This document shows positions 13,960-23,671 of a stretch of DNA of 32,381 nt, piece after piece. The DNA is from an uncultured Eubacterium sp. (GTDB taxonomy: Bacteria > Bacillota > Clostridia > Peptostreptococcales > Anaerovoracaceae). The notes under the pieces were generated by a model. That model was not told the origin of the DNA. It made no database searches and saw only the letters and a list, made by a program, of their open reading frames with translations. How positions within the stretch are numbered: the first letter of the stretch is position 1; the number at the start of each line of letters is the position of its first letter. The position numbers and the translations under genes are program-made. Location of the stretch: NCBI GenBank assembly GCA_937966095.1, contig CALCKF010000004.1, forward strand, positions 1 through 32,381. The letters run 5' to 3'.

Positions 13960-16794
13960 TCATTTCTGCATTCTCTTCAAAAATTTACCGGTATATGAGC
14001 CTTCCGCTTCAGCTACTTCCTCTGGAGTCCCATTGGCGATTACACGACCTCCCCTGAATCCTCCGTCAGGTCCAAGATCTATGATATGGTCTGCACACTT
14101 TATCACATCAAGGTTATGTTCTATAACTACTACTGTATTCCCCGCATCCACAAGTTGCTGCAGAACCGATATCAGTCTGTCTACATCAGCAAAATGCAGA
14201 CCTGTGGTCGGTTCATCCAGTATATACATCGTCTTGCCGGTGCTTTTCCTGGAGAGTTCAGCCGCCAGTTTTATTCTCTGAGCTTCTCCTCCAGAAAGCT
14301 GCGTGCTTGGCTGTCCAAGTTTTATATATCCAAGTCCGACCTTGAGAAGAGTCTGCAGCTGTCTCGATATCGTAGGTATGTTTTTAAAAAACTCCGCAGC
14401 TTCCTCAACATTCATATCAAGAACGTCAAAAATACTCTTTCCCTTATATTTAACTTCAAGGGTTTCCCGGTTATACCGTTTTCCTTTGCAGACTTCGCAC
14501 GGAACATAAACATCAGGCAGAAAATGCATCTCTATCTTTATTATACCATCACCATTACATGCCTCACATCTTCCGCCTTTTACATTAAAACTGAATCTCC
14601 CTTTTCCATATCCCCTCAATTTTGCTTCAGGCAGCTGTGAAAAAAGATCCCTTATATGAGTAAAGACCCCTGTATATGTTGCAGGATTTGATCTGGGGGT
14701 TCTACCTATGGGTGCCTGGTTTATATCTATTATCTTGTCTATATTGTCAAGCCCGCTTATCCCTTCATATTTTCCGGGCTTTTCCCTGCTCCCATACATT
14801 TCAGCTGCAACTGCCTTGTAGAGTATCTCATTTATAAGGCTGCTTTTCCCTGATCCGGAAACGCCCGTGACACATACAAGCTCTCCCAATGGTATTTTCA
14901 CATCTATACCTTTGAGATTGTTTTCAGCAGCACCTTTTATTTCAATGTACTTTCCATTTCCTTCTCTTCTGGATGCAGGAACTTCGATTTTTTTTATTCC
15001 GCTGAGATACTGACCTGTTATTGACTCAGGGCAGTTTTTTATGTCTTCCACTGTTCCCTGCGCCACAAGCTTACCGCCGTTAACTCCGGCTTCAGGGCCT
15101 ATATCCACTATATGATCCGCGGCATACATGGTATCCTCATCATGCTCTACCACTATTAGTGTATTACCTATATCTGTAAGTTTTCTCAGAGTTTCAAGGA
15201 GTTTCTCATTATCCTTCTGATGCAGTCCTATACTTGGCTCATCAAGTATATAAAGGACGCCGACAAGACCTGAACCGATCTGGGTAGCAAGTCTTATTCT
15301 CTGTGATTCTCCGCCGGAAAGCGTTGCAGAAGCCCTTGAAAGCGTGAGATAGTCAAGACCCACATTAGCAAGGAAAGACAATCTCCCACGTATCTCCTTT
15401 ATTATCTCTTCAGCTATCTTCCTATGAACTGCCGAAAGTTCCAATTTATCAACGAATTCCAGAGCCTCTGCTACAGACATATCGCAGAATTCCATTATAT
15501 TTTTTCCTCCCACTGTAACTGCCAGCAGCTCCGGTTTCAGCTTGTTGCCTCTGCACGCCGGACACGTGGTTGTCCTCATATATTTTTCCATCTTTTCCTT
15601 TATCCACTCGGAACCCGTCTCTCTGTATCTTCGCTCCAAATTGTTTATTATGCCCTCAAATGCATGATTTCTGTTTTGAGTGTCTCCGTTCCTGTTGGTG
15701 TATACATACTGCAGCTTTTCACTGCCCGTACCATACAAGAGCACTTGTTTAAATTTTTCCGGGAGATCCTTGAAGGGAGTGGTCATGTCTGCTCCGTATT
15801 TTTCTGCCAGTGCTTTTATCACCTGCCAGTAAAAGCTTGTATATTCCATAGTAGCAAAGACGTTGCTAAGGCATTTTTCCTCTATGCTTTTTTCCTGATC
15901 CGGTATTATCAGATCAGGATCTATACTCTGGATAAAACCAAGACCGTTACATTCAGGGCACGCTCCAAGGGGATTATTGAAAGAAAACATCCTTGGTTCA
16001 AGCTCTTCAACGCTGACTCCGTGTTCGGGACATGCAAGGCTGGTGCTGAAAGTTCTTTCTTCGATTTTACCTTCTTTATCCACTATTACCTGAACAAGCC
16101 CGTCACCGTGACTTATCGCCAGTTCACAGGCCTCTGCAAGTCTGCCCTGCACTCCGTCTTTCACTTTTATACGGTCTATCACGATCTCAATAGTATGCTT
16201 GAAGGTTTTTTCAAGCTTTATCTCATCTTCTCCTAGGATTTTTATTTCACCGTCTGCCCTGATCCGGGTAAATCCTTCCTTTTGGATCCTTTCCAGTATC
16301 TTTTCATGCTGCCCTTTGCGCATACGCACAACAGGCGCAAGGACTGTAAGTCTTGTCCCTTCGCCTTCCATCATCAGAAGCTCCACTATCTGATCTATCG
16401 TCTGACTGGATATCTCTCTGCCGCACACAGGGCAGTGAGGTATTCCTATCCTGGCATACATGAGCCTGAGATAATCATATATTTCAGTAACTGTGCCGAC
16501 CGTGGAGCGCGGATTTTTATTGGTAGTCTTCTGGTCTATCGATATAGCCGGTGAAAGCCCTTCTATATATTCGACATTGGGCTTTTCCATCTGACCCAGG
16601 AACTGCCTTGCATATGATGACAGACTTTCCATGTATTTTCTCTGCCCCTCAGCATATATAGTATCAAAAGCAAGAGATGACTTCCCTGACCCTGACAATC
16701 CTGTGAACACCACAAGCTTGTCTCTTGGTATAGTTACATCTATATTTTTGAGATTATTTTCTCTTGCTCCTTTTATTATTATGTCTTTAGCCAT
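13960..16794 (-). CDS. uvrA: Excinuclease ABC subunit A
   Basis: A 944-residue full-length UvrA, the DNA-damage-recognition ATPase of nucleotide excision repair. Visible are the first Walker A GLSGSGKSS near residue 33, the zinc-binding pairs CPACRGNK and CEACNGDG...CEVCKGKRYN, the ABC signature LSGGESQR and LSGGEAQR, a second Walker A GVSGSGKSSLINE, and DEPSIGLH/DEPTTGLH. GAGG lies before the ATG at 16794. The gene follows uvrB by 18 bp, so both are in one operon, and activator 2 starts 27 bp after it. Confidence 0.98.
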   Translation of the reverse strand: MAKDIIIKGARENNLKNIDVTIPRDKLVVFTGLSGSGKSSLAFDTIYAEGQRKYMESLSSYARQFLGQMEKPNVEYIEGLSPAISIDQKTTNKNPRSTVGTVTEIYDYLRLMYARIGIPHCPVCGREISSQTIDQIVELLMMEGEGTRLTVLAPVVRMRKGQHEKILERIQKEGFTRIRADGEIKILGEDEIKLEKTFKHTIEIVIDRIKVKDGVQGRLAEACELAISHGDGLVQVIVDKEGKIEERTFSTSLACPEHGVSVEELEPRMFSFNNPLGACPECNGLGFIQSIDPDLIIPDQEKSIEEKCLSNVFATMEYTSFYWQVIKALAEKYGADMTTPFKDLPEKFKQVLLYGTGSEKLQYVYTNRNGDTQNRNHAFEGIINNLERRYRETGSEWIKEKMEKYMRTTTCPACRGNKLKPELLAVTVGGKNIMEFCDMSVAEALEFVDKLELSAVHRKIAEEIIKEIRGRLSFLANVGLDYLTLSRASATLSGGESQRIRLATQIGSGLVGVLYILDEPSIGLHQKDNEKLLETLRKLTDIGNTLIVVEHDEDTMYAADHIVDIGPEAGVNGGKLVAQGTVEDIKNCPESITGQYLSGIKKIEVPASRREGNGKYIEIKGAAENNLKGIDVKIPLGELVCVTGVSGSGKSSLINEILYKAVAAEMYGSREKPGKYEGISGLDNIDKIIDINQAPIGRTPRSNPATYTGVFTHIRDLFSQLPEAKLRGYGKGRFSFNVKGGRCEACNGDGIIKIEMHFLPDVYVPCEVCKGKRYNRETLEVKYKGKSIFDVLDMNVEEAAEFFKNIPTISRQLQTLLKVGLGYIKLGQPSTQLSGGEAQRIKLAAELSRKSTGKTMYILDEPTTGLHFADVDRLISVLQQLVDAGNTVVVIEHNLDVIKCADHIIDLGPDGGFRGGRVIANGTPEEVAEAEGSYTGKFLKRMQK

Positions 16795-16812
16795 TTTGCT
16801 AACCTCTTCTTT

Positions 16813-18786
16813 TTAAATCCTGGCTTTATATTCAAATACCATATCACGAAGTTCTGCTGCACGCTCAAACTGTAGATCTGCTGCGGCCTGTTTCATTTCC
16901 TTTTCCAGCTTTCCTACATATTCGCGAAGTTCTTTCTTTGTCAGTTCCAGCGGGCTCTTGCCATGATATCTTTCCTCATCTTCAGCTACCCTTGTGGCTT
17001 CTATGACACTTCTGACTGCTTTTTTAACGCTCTGAGGAGTTATACCGTTATCATGGTTATATTTATCCTGTATCTTCCTTCTTCTTTCAGTTTCATCGAT
17101 AGCAGACCGCATCGCTGCACTTATACCATCACAATACATTATCACCTTGCTGTCAACATTCCTTGCCGCTCTTCCAATTGTCTGTATCAGAGATGTTTCT
17201 GTTCTCAGGAACCCTTCCTTATCTGCATCCAATATAGCTACAAGGGCAACCTCCGGTATATCCAGCCCTTCTCTCAGCAGATTTATCCCTACCAATACAT
17301 CGAATACACCCAGTCTCAGATCCCTCAAGATTTCCATTCGCTCCAGAGTATCTATCTCGGAGTGAAGATAGCGCACTTTTATTCCTACATCTTTCAAATA
17401 GTCCGTAAGGCTTTCAGCCATTTTCTTTGTCAGTGTAGTCACAAGAACACGTTCTCCCCTGTCTGTCACTCTGTTTATCTCTCCTATAAGATGGTCCATC
17501 TGTCCATCCGTGCTGTGGAGCTCAATAACTGGGTCCAGCAGGCCGGTAGGCCTTATTATCTGTTCTGCCGATATCCCTCCGCTCTGCTCCCTTTCATACT
17601 GCCCCGGTGTCGCACTTACATATATTATCTGATCTACCAGTTCATTGAATTCCTCAAATTTAAGAGGCCTGTTGTCCAGAGCCGAAGGAAGTCTGAAGCC
17701 GTAATCCACAAGCGACTGTTTCCTGGAGCGGTCACCTGCATACATAGCCCTGAGCTGTGGCAGCATTACATGAGATTCGTCTATGATTATGAGAAAATCA
17801 TCCGGTATATAATCTATCAGTGTATATGGTCTTGAACCAGGTTCAAGACCGGTTATATGTCTAGAATAATTTTCTATTCCTTTGCATGTGCCGACCTCTT
17901 TGAGCATCTCGATATCATATCTTGTTCTCTGCTCTATCCGCTGAGCCTCCAGCAGCTTTCCCCTGTCTTTGAACCACTGTATTCTTTCTTCCAGTTCGGC
18001 ATTTATCGTTTCAGCGGCTCTGTCTATGTTTTCCTTGCTGGTCACATAGTGAGATGCCGGATAGATAGCCACATGATTCCGCAGTCCTATTATCTCACCT
18101 GTTACAGGATTTATTTCCTTTATCGATTCTACTTCATCCCCGAACAGCTCTATCCGCACTGCATTTTCAGCCCCGGCAGGATATATGTCTATAGTGTCAC
18201 CCCTTACTCTGAAATCTCCTCTCTCCATGGCTATATCATTCCTGCTGTACTGTATGTCTACCAGCTTACGCAAAAGTTCCTGTCTGTCCTTTTCCATACC
18301 CGGCCTTATAGATATCACCTGATTTTCGTAATCTATCGGACTTCCAAGGCCGTATATGCACGATACACTGGCCACTATTATGACATCTCGTCTCTCGGAA
18401 AGCGCCGCCGTCGCAGAATGACGAAGTTTTTCTATTTCCGCATTTATATCCGAATCCTTTTCTATATATGTATCCGTCGATGCAACGTATGCTTCCGGCT
18501 GATAATAGTCATAATAAGATACAAAATATTCTACTGCATTTTCAGGGAAAAACTCCTTGAATTCCCCGTGGAGCTGTGCTGCAAGGGTCTTGTTATGAGA
18601 AATAACAAGCGTCGGTTTCTGCACTCTTTCGATAATATTGGCCATGGTGAAAGTCTTGCCGGAGCCTGTGACCCCCATAAGTGTCTGGGCCCGCTTTCCC
18701 TGCAGGATACCTTCTGATATTTTATCTACTGCCTGCGGCTGATCCCCCATAAGCTTATAGTCTGAATGTATCTTGAATTCATGCAT
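16813..18786 (-). CDS. uvrB: Excinuclease ABC subunit B
   Basis: A 657-residue UvrB, the helicase-like damage-verification subunit that joins UvrA and then UvrC. Walker A is GVTGSGKTFTMAN near residue 39, the beta-hairpin region reads YFVSYYDYYQPEAYV, helicase motifs DESH and QTIGRAARN are present, and the C terminus has the UVR/UvrC-binding segment (AADLQFERAAELRDMVFEYKA). It is the first gene of uvrB-uvrA, with a leader of about 150 bases behind a strong promoter that carries a LexA-like box. Confidence 0.98.
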   Translation of the reverse strand: MHEFKIHSDYKLMGDQPQAVDKISEGILQGKRAQTLMGVTGSGKTFTMANIIERVQKPTLVISHNKTLAAQLHGEFKEFFPENAVEYFVSYYDYYQPEAYVASTDTYIEKDSDINAEIEKLRHSATAALSERRDVIIVASVSCIYGLGSPIDYENQVISIRPGMEKDRQELLRKLVDIQYSRNDIAMERGDFRVRGDTIDIYPAGAENAVRIELFGDEVESIKEINPVTGEIIGLRNHVAIYPASHYVTSKENIDRAAETINAELEERIQWFKDRGKLLEAQRIEQRTRYDIEMLKEVGTCKGIENYSRHITGLEPGSRPYTLIDYIPDDFLIIIDESHVMLPQLRAMYAGDRSRKQSLVDYGFRLPSALDNRPLKFEEFNELVDQIIYVSATPGQYEREQSGGISAEQIIRPTGLLDPVIELHSTDGQMDHLIGEINRVTDRGERVLVTTLTKKMAESLTDYLKDVGIKVRYLHSEIDTLERMEILRDLRLGVFDVLVGINLLREGLDIPEVALVAILDADKEGFLRTETSLIQTIGRAARNVDSKVIMYCDGISAAMRSAIDETERRRKIQDKYNHDNGITPQSVKKAVRSVIEATRVAEDEERYHGKSPLELTKKELREYVGKLEKEMKQAAADLQFERAAELRDMVFEYKARI

Positions 18787-18946
18787 ATGATTTTCCCCTT
18801 TTTATATTTGGTCTAAACATTTATCCATCGGCCATACCTGTTCAATAATCGTTATATAACTTTACTAAATGCTCATCTATAATTACGATAAGCAAACATA
18901 TTGTGGCACATTTCAACAATAATTTTCTTGCTGTCAGGCCATGATC

Positions 18947-18975
18947 ATTATATCATAAGCCCGGCACGTTGGCAA
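18947..18975 (-). promoter_or_regulatory. Sigma-70-type promoter of uvrB-uvrA
   Basis: On the minus strand TTGCCA (18970-18975), a 17-base spacer and TATAAT (18947-18952) preceded by TG form a near-consensus housekeeping promoter. Transcription should start near 18940. Confidence 0.75.
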
Positions 18976-18986
18976 ACAAACGTTCT
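18973..18986 (-). promoter_or_regulatory. LexA (SOS) box overlapping the uvrB -35 element
   Basis: The minus strand reads AGAACGTTTGTTTG, matching the Firmicutes LexA box CGAACRNRYGTTYG at 12 of 14 positions and the GAAC-N4-GTTT core used by clostridial LexA. It covers the first bases of the -35 hexamer, so bound LexA would block RNA polymerase, as expected for a damage-inducible uvrBA operon. Confidence 0.65.
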
Positions 18987-19009
18987 GTCAGCCAGGATGC
19001 TTCCGGCCC

Positions 19010-19792
19010 TCATATAAGCCCCAGCATTTTCAGTGCATTTGCCAGACCGTTTTCCATGATACCATCGGTAACAATATATCTTTTCTTAAGCATATCCGGT
19101 GAATCTCCCATCACCACAGCAGTTCCAACAGTTTCCAGCATCGGTATATCGTTCATGCTGTCACCGAACCCATATGTATCTTCCCTGTTGATCCTCATAG
19201 TATCCATTACTGTTTCCACACCTGTTCCCTTGCTGTAGCCATTTAAGATTATTTCGATATAGTCGTATTCATCATGTTCAATGATATAAAACCATTGTGA
19301 AAGAGCCTCTTTTATCACGGCGATATTTTTTCTCTGTCGCGGATATCCCGTGATCTTAGCGATACGGCACTTCGATTCATTGATAGGTCTTATCCGTCCC
19401 GGATATCTTTTTCTGATCTCCTTTATCATTTTATCAAAGCCATACGGCATATATCTGCTGTCATAGTAAAAGTGTTCCGGGTTTTCCACGAAAAACGGAC
19501 ACTCATTCTGTCTCAGGATCTGAAATATCTTCAGACAGTCTTCTCCTGTTACCGCTGCATCCACCACAACCTTACTTCCGACTTTTACATAAGTTCCGCA
19601 CTGGCAAACTTCTCCATATATAGGCAGAGTTCTGACCTCTTCCGGCAGTTCACTTGCTCCCCGTCCTGTACAGAGAAATGCATAATGGCCGTTGTGCACC
19701 GCCTGTCTGATAGCTTTCACCGCACTTTCAGGTACAAGACACTCTCTTCGGAATAATGTGCCATCCACATCAAAAAACATTATCTTTCCCAT
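19010..19792 (-). CDS. HAD-superfamily (Cof-type) sugar-phosphate phosphatase
   Basis: About 260 residues. The nucleophile motif FFDVDGTLF holds Asp8 and Asp10, and the C-terminal motif GFGDSMNDIPML supplies the Mg2+-binding acids. These are the signatures of type IIB (Cof/YidA-like) HAD phosphatases, which act in the cytosol on phosphorylated sugars or cofactors; the substrate is not predictable. I place the start at the ATG at 19792 (MGKIMFFDVDG) because AAAGGTGAG lies just before it; an in-frame start 42 bp earlier would add residues not seen in the family. It overlaps the upstream MATE gene by 13 bp, so the two are co-translated. Confidence 0.88.
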   Translation of the reverse strand: MGKIMFFDVDGTLFRRECLVPESAVKAIRQAVHNGHYAFLCTGRGASELPEEVRTLPIYGEVCQCGTYVKVGSKVVVDAAVTGEDCLKIFQILRQNECPFFVENPEHFYYDSRYMPYGFDKMIKEIRKRYPGRIRPINESKCRIAKITGYPRQRKNIAVIKEALSQWFYIIEHDEYDYIEIILNGYSKGTGVETVMDTMRINREDTYGFGDSMNDIPMLETVGTAVVMGDSPDMLKKRYIVTDGIMENGLANALKMLGLI

Positions 19793-21096
19793 TTTCTCAC
19801 CTTTATTATCAAAGGAACGATCATGACTATCCACACGATCGGCTCCACTAAAATCACTCCGAAATATCCCAGCAACGGCACCAGCGTATATGTCAAAATC
19901 ACTTTTCCCGCCATTTCGATCCCGCTTGATATAAGCGGGGTGATTTTATCTCCTACACCCTGCAAAGAATTCCGTTGGACAAAAATTACCGCTACCAGAA
20001 CATATAAGACCGAATCGATCCTGAGATATCGGCTGGCTGCATCGATCATCACAGCATCACTGCTTCCGGTAATCATCTGTATCATCAACGGTGCCGCAGA
20101 ATATACGATTATCAGCACAAATATGCACCAGCTGCACGTGATCCAGTAGCCAGCCTTCATGCCCTGCCTGACACGGTCCGCATCACCTACACCATAATTC
20201 TGGCTGCAATAGGTTGCCATAGCATTCCCCACTGCGACAAAAACAGACATAAGAACATTGGTTATCTGCCGTGCCACGCTTTGAGCCACTATATATGAGT
20301 TTCCCAGTCCGTTGATCCCCGTCTGCAATATAAGTGAACCGATCGTTATCATCGAACTCATAAGACCCATACTGACTCCTGATGCCATCATGCCCCGCGC
20401 CATAGATACATCAATATATTCAAGATCACTTTTACGAATCCGGAAGAACGAATATTTCCGAAAGATATAAACAGCGCATACAGTCAATGTGATCCCCTGG
20501 GCAAAAACTGTCGCAGCTGCAGCACCCCAGACGCCGGTATTAAATACTCCTACCATGAGATAATCCCCGGCGATGTTGAGGCCTACAGATACACATAGGG
20601 TCAAAAGCGGGGTAAGGCTATCTCCTATCGCTCTGGCAGATGACAAAAAAACATTATATATCATTGTGACTATCATGCCGGCAATGATGATGCGTACATA
20701 TTCTCTTGCATCGCATATCAAATCTCCGCTCACATTGATAAACACCAGTATATCATCCAGAAAAAGAAGTGTAATGCCTGCAATACCGACCGCTGAACCG
20801 GATCCCATAAGCAGTGACAGAAGAAAAGAACTTCTTACCTTTTCATAATTTTTCATTCCGAAATTGCGGGCTGTCATAATCGAAAATCCATTAGCCATCC
20901 CTATAAAAAAACCTATAAACAGCATACTTAACTGGGTAGTTGAGCCTACTGCTGCCAGCGCATGATCACCGAGGAATACACCGATGATCCTCGTATCGAT
21001 CAGAGTATATGCCAACTGCAGCAGATTCCCCAGCAATATTGGGACAGCAAAATATATCAGTATTTTCATCGGCGAACCGACGGTCATATCTTTCAT
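19780..21096 (-). CDS. MATE-family multidrug/metabolite efflux protein
   Basis: A 438-residue integral membrane protein with about twelve hydrophobic helices in two halves, beginning MTVGSPMKILIYFAVPILLGNLLQ, the classic MATE start, followed by YTLIDTRIIG and ALAAVGST. Members expel cationic compounds in exchange for Na+ or H+. AAAGGCGG precedes the ATG at 21096. The gene heads a two-gene unit with the HAD phosphatase and is divergent from the surface-protein gene; the 259-bp gap between them holds an inverted repeat TTTTATC-N9-GATAAAA (21160-21182) that could be an operator. Confidence 0.92.
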   Translation of the reverse strand: MKDMTVGSPMKILIYFAVPILLGNLLQLAYTLIDTRIIGVFLGDHALAAVGSTTQLSMLFIGFFIGMANGFSIMTARNFGMKNYEKVRSSFLLSLLMGSGSAVGIAGITLLFLDDILVFINVSGDLICDAREYVRIIIAGMIVTMIYNVFLSSARAIGDSLTPLLTLCVSVGLNIAGDYLMVGVFNTGVWGAAAATVFAQGITLTVCAVYIFRKYSFFRIRKSDLEYIDVSMARGMMASGVSMGLMSSMITIGSLILQTGINGLGNSYIVAQSVARQITNVLMSVFVAVGNAMATYCSQNYGVGDADRVRQGMKAGYWITCSWCIFVLIIVYSAAPLMIQMITGSSDAVMIDAASRYLRIDSVLYVLVAVIFVQRNSLQGVGDKITPLISSGIEMAGKVILTYTLVPLLGYFGVILVEPIVWIVMIVPLIIKVRKWER

Positions 21097-21281
21097 TGGT
21101 TACCGCCTTTCCCTTACAGATATAGTGATTGATCTTTTAATTATCCTGCAGCAGATTGATTTTATCACTGAACACGATAAAAATATATGTTTTTCTGTTC
21201 TTGCAGCAAAAATTTTTAAATATTATATTGAAATCCAAAAACTGCATTCATTAAGATTTTATTAACTATTTATGTTTTTTA

Positions 21282-21311
21282 TTGATTTATACTACCCTTT
21301 TTATGTATAAT
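21282..21311 (+). promoter_or_regulatory. Promoter of the surface adhesin gene
   Basis: TTGATT (21282-21287), an 18-base spacer and a perfect TATAAT (21306-21311). The start of transcription would lie near 21318, some 38 bases before the ATG. It excludes the longer in-frame TTG start at 21311. Confidence 0.65.
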
Positions 21312-21355
21312 TGGCCGTAAGCATGACCTCATCTTTATCAAAGGAGAAACTTAAA

Positions 21356-23578
21356 ATGTATAAAAGCGCGCAGTTCTTAAAAGCGGCATTGATCTTTACT
21401 TTAACTATTTCTATAGGTTTTTCTTCTATCTGCTTGGTCTCATACGCAGATGAAGCTGATATGACAGACACTCATTCCTCTAAAGAACTGGGTCTTGAAA
21501 ATGTCGAAGTAAAATCATTTAAAATCATCGATATTTCTGACGGAAATAAAGAAATCGAATATCTGGAGAGCTCCTCTCCTGATTATGACCATTATAAATC
21601 AGATCCTTCAAAATTCAAAAACGCTGTTTGCGAAAATCAGAAAAACAGTAAGATAAAATTGAAATTATCTATCGAGTATAGTGGAGACAATATCATAAAT
21701 GAAGGCGACACCCTTACTGTTCCCGCGTCACATGGAGGGACATTGCAATCATTCACTAATCGGGCGCGTCCGGTTGAATGGAATGGTAATGTGTTAGGTA
21801 ATTGCATATATGAAAACGGCAATTTCGTATTGACTTTCAGCGGAGATTACATAAAGAACAATAAGGTCAAACAATTTTCAGCTTATTTTGAAACAGGTGA
21901 AATGACAGAATACAGTCTCTCTCAGAAAAAAACCACTGTTTTGGGAGAGAAAACCGTGAAATCAGGAAAACTCGGAAAAAACAGTATAATTGTCCCTTTT
22001 GAAAAATATTATATCAAAAGTTCCATAATCGGACAGTCATACTCAAATGTATTTAAAGGTGCAATAAAATCAAACGACCAGCATATATCATGGGCTCTGA
22101 TGCTGAGGGGCGATTATAAAACAATAGGGAAAGATGCTTATTTCAATCCGTTTTTATTAGAAAATGACGGAAATTATAACAGAAATACTCTGACAGACAT
22201 ATACATAGAAGATACTTTCTCTGATACAAACTCCGCGCCTGAATTAGAATACGTACTAACATGGCTTTCCGGTATCGATGACTCCGGCAATGTGATTTCC
22301 GGATTTTATTCAATCCAGGTTCCAAAAAATCTTTTTAACGAAATAAAGCAGGGATCAAAAAATAAAAATGAAATCAAATCCGCTCTTAAATCCGGACAAT
22401 ATTGCATATACGATAATAATGACGGTACTTTTACTTTTATGATGAAATGGTGGGATATGGATAAGGATTCAGGCCTGACATATAATGATATACCGGAAAT
22501 ATCAAAGGCCGGGGGTGCAGGAAACTATCTTAAAAACAGCAGCCCTGACATATTTGGAAATTTTTCTGAACAGACCATAAGCAAAATAAACCGTATCTAT
22601 AACGGCAAAGCTGTTCAAAATGTTGATATCCGTATAAAATCCACATATGTTCCTGTAAAAGAAACTACTGAAATAAAAAACACAGCAATAATGACGACAG
22701 GTCAAACCGGCACCGTTGAAAAAACTGCTGTCGGCAAACTGACACCTATGTCGAGCGCATATGATGATCCAAAGGATCCATCGACAATCAAACTGATCAA
22801 ATCGGATAAGGATACAGGCGCTTCTTTGTCTGAAAGCTTCAGCTTTTATCTTCAGACCTCATCTGATGAAGGCAAGAGCTGGGCAAATGCAGATCTGAAC
22901 GCGGCAATGGTGGAAACAGGCACGTTCAACAAAGACAGCACGGTTACGCCTAATCATGACGGTATTGTACAAATAAAAGGACTTGTCAGCGGCAATATAT
23001 ACAGATTTATAGAAAGAACTCACGCCGAAGGATATGAAAATACTGTCATAAATGAAAGCAGACCTAATGACAGGAACAACACAGGATCAGCTAATTCAAA
23101 AGCAGTAAAAATTACCGACCAGGGAAAAGGGCATGTCATAAATATGTATAATGCAAAAGAGAAAAGTCCATTTATGGCATCATACAGTGAAGAATACTAT
23201 AAAGAAGATAAGGATGGAGCTGTCCGTTATAGCGATAAAAATTTTAGCCTGGTCAGTGAAGACACGAAAAAATATCAATCAAAACCGGATATTGATGCAG
23301 TCCCGGTCAATAATGAATATGAAGGTTTTAAACTGATGGATGTAACCTTCTCAGATTCAGTCAATCCGGAAGCAAAAACACCCCTCAAGGTTAATAAAGA
23401 TAATTCTCTTGTCATACGCCATTATTACAGCAGTGTCACACCATCCGAAAAAATAGGGGTTTTCCCGAAAACAGGTGACACTTCATACATAACTGTATAT
23501 TTCCTGTTGCTGGGAATATCGACAGCTGTATTGATATCGCTTATTAAGAAGCGTCTGAAACAGAAAGATATCAATTAA
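21356..23578 (+). CDS. Sortase-anchored surface adhesin with a Cna-B/SpaA-like domain
   Basis: A 740-residue secreted wall protein. A signal peptide (MYKSAQFLKAALIF..., predicted cut after SYA near residue 31) is followed by a long beta-rich region (about 45-460) resembling Gram-positive adhesin modules, including ISWALMLRGD where adhesins usually have a WxxxxN-type strand. A Cna-B/SpaA-like domain lies at about 476-602, with Lys in KLIKSDKDTG, Glu in YRFIERTHAEGY and Asn in INMYN placed as in domains with an internal isopeptide bond. The C terminus has FPKTG (703-707), a hydrophobic helix and KKRLKQK, a variant sorting signal. AAAGGAGA lies before the ATG at 21356. No sortase is in the window. 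The ligand is unknown. Confidence 0.85.
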   Translation: MYKSAQFLKAALIFTLTISIGFSSICLVSYADEADMTDTHSSKELGLENVEVKSFKIIDISDGNKEIEYLESSSPDYDHYKSDPSKFKNAVCENQKNSKIKLKLSIEYSGDNIINEGDTLTVPASHGGTLQSFTNRARPVEWNGNVLGNCIYENGNFVLTFSGDYIKNNKVKQFSAYFETGEMTEYSLSQKKTTVLGEKTVKSGKLGKNSIIVPFEKYYIKSSIIGQSYSNVFKGAIKSNDQHISWALMLRGDYKTIGKDAYFNPFLLENDGNYNRNTLTDIYIEDTFSDTNSAPELEYVLTWLSGIDDSGNVISGFYSIQVPKNLFNEIKQGSKNKNEIKSALKSGQYCIYDNNDGTFTFMMKWWDMDKDSGLTYNDIPEISKAGGAGNYLKNSSPDIFGNFSEQTISKINRIYNGKAVQNVDIRIKSTYVPVKETTEIKNTAIMTTGQTGTVEKTAVGKLTPMSSAYDDPKDPSTIKLIKSDKDTGASLSESFSFYLQTSSDEGKSWANADLNAAMVETGTFNKDSTVTPNHDGIVQIKGLVSGNIYRFIERTHAEGYENTVINESRPNDRNNTGSANSKAVKITDQGKGHVINMYNAKEKSPFMASYSEEYYKEDKDGAVRYSDKNFSLVSEDTKKYQSKPDIDAVPVNNEYEGFKLMDVTFSDSVNPEAKTPLKVNKDNSLVIRHYYSSVTPSEKIGVFPKTGDTSYITVYFLLLGISTAVLISLIKKRLKQKDIN

Positions 23579-23599
23579 TGCTTCGATCACTACTATCAA

Positions 23600-23630
23600 A
23601 AACACCGTGGATATCATATCCGCGGTGTTT
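23600..23630. terminator. Bidirectional terminator between convergent genes
   Basis: Two 15-base arms (AAACACCGTGGATAT and its complement, with one G-U pair) around a single base form a strong hairpin. It is followed by TTTT on both strands, so it can end both the adhesin transcript and the PRPP synthetase transcript. Confidence 0.88.
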
Positions 23631-23671
23631 TATCAAACTTTTACCATTACTATTGTTTCATCATATCAATA

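Noticed and set aside
15424..16236. Long plus-strand reading frame of 270 codons
   Set aside because: It is the shadow of uvrA, with no ribosome site and an atypical Cys/Phe/Tyr-rich composition; the same holds for the long frames opposite uvrB and the aldehyde dehydrogenase gene.
21160..21182. TTTTATC-N9-GATAAAA inverted repeat before the MATE gene as a named operator
   Set aside because: Seven-base AT-rich arms arise easily by chance and no local regulator gene is present; noted only as a possibility.
22106..22114. RGD cell-attachment motif at residues 251-253 of the adhesin
   Set aside because: A tripeptide is expected by chance in 740 residues and no exposed loop can be shown.
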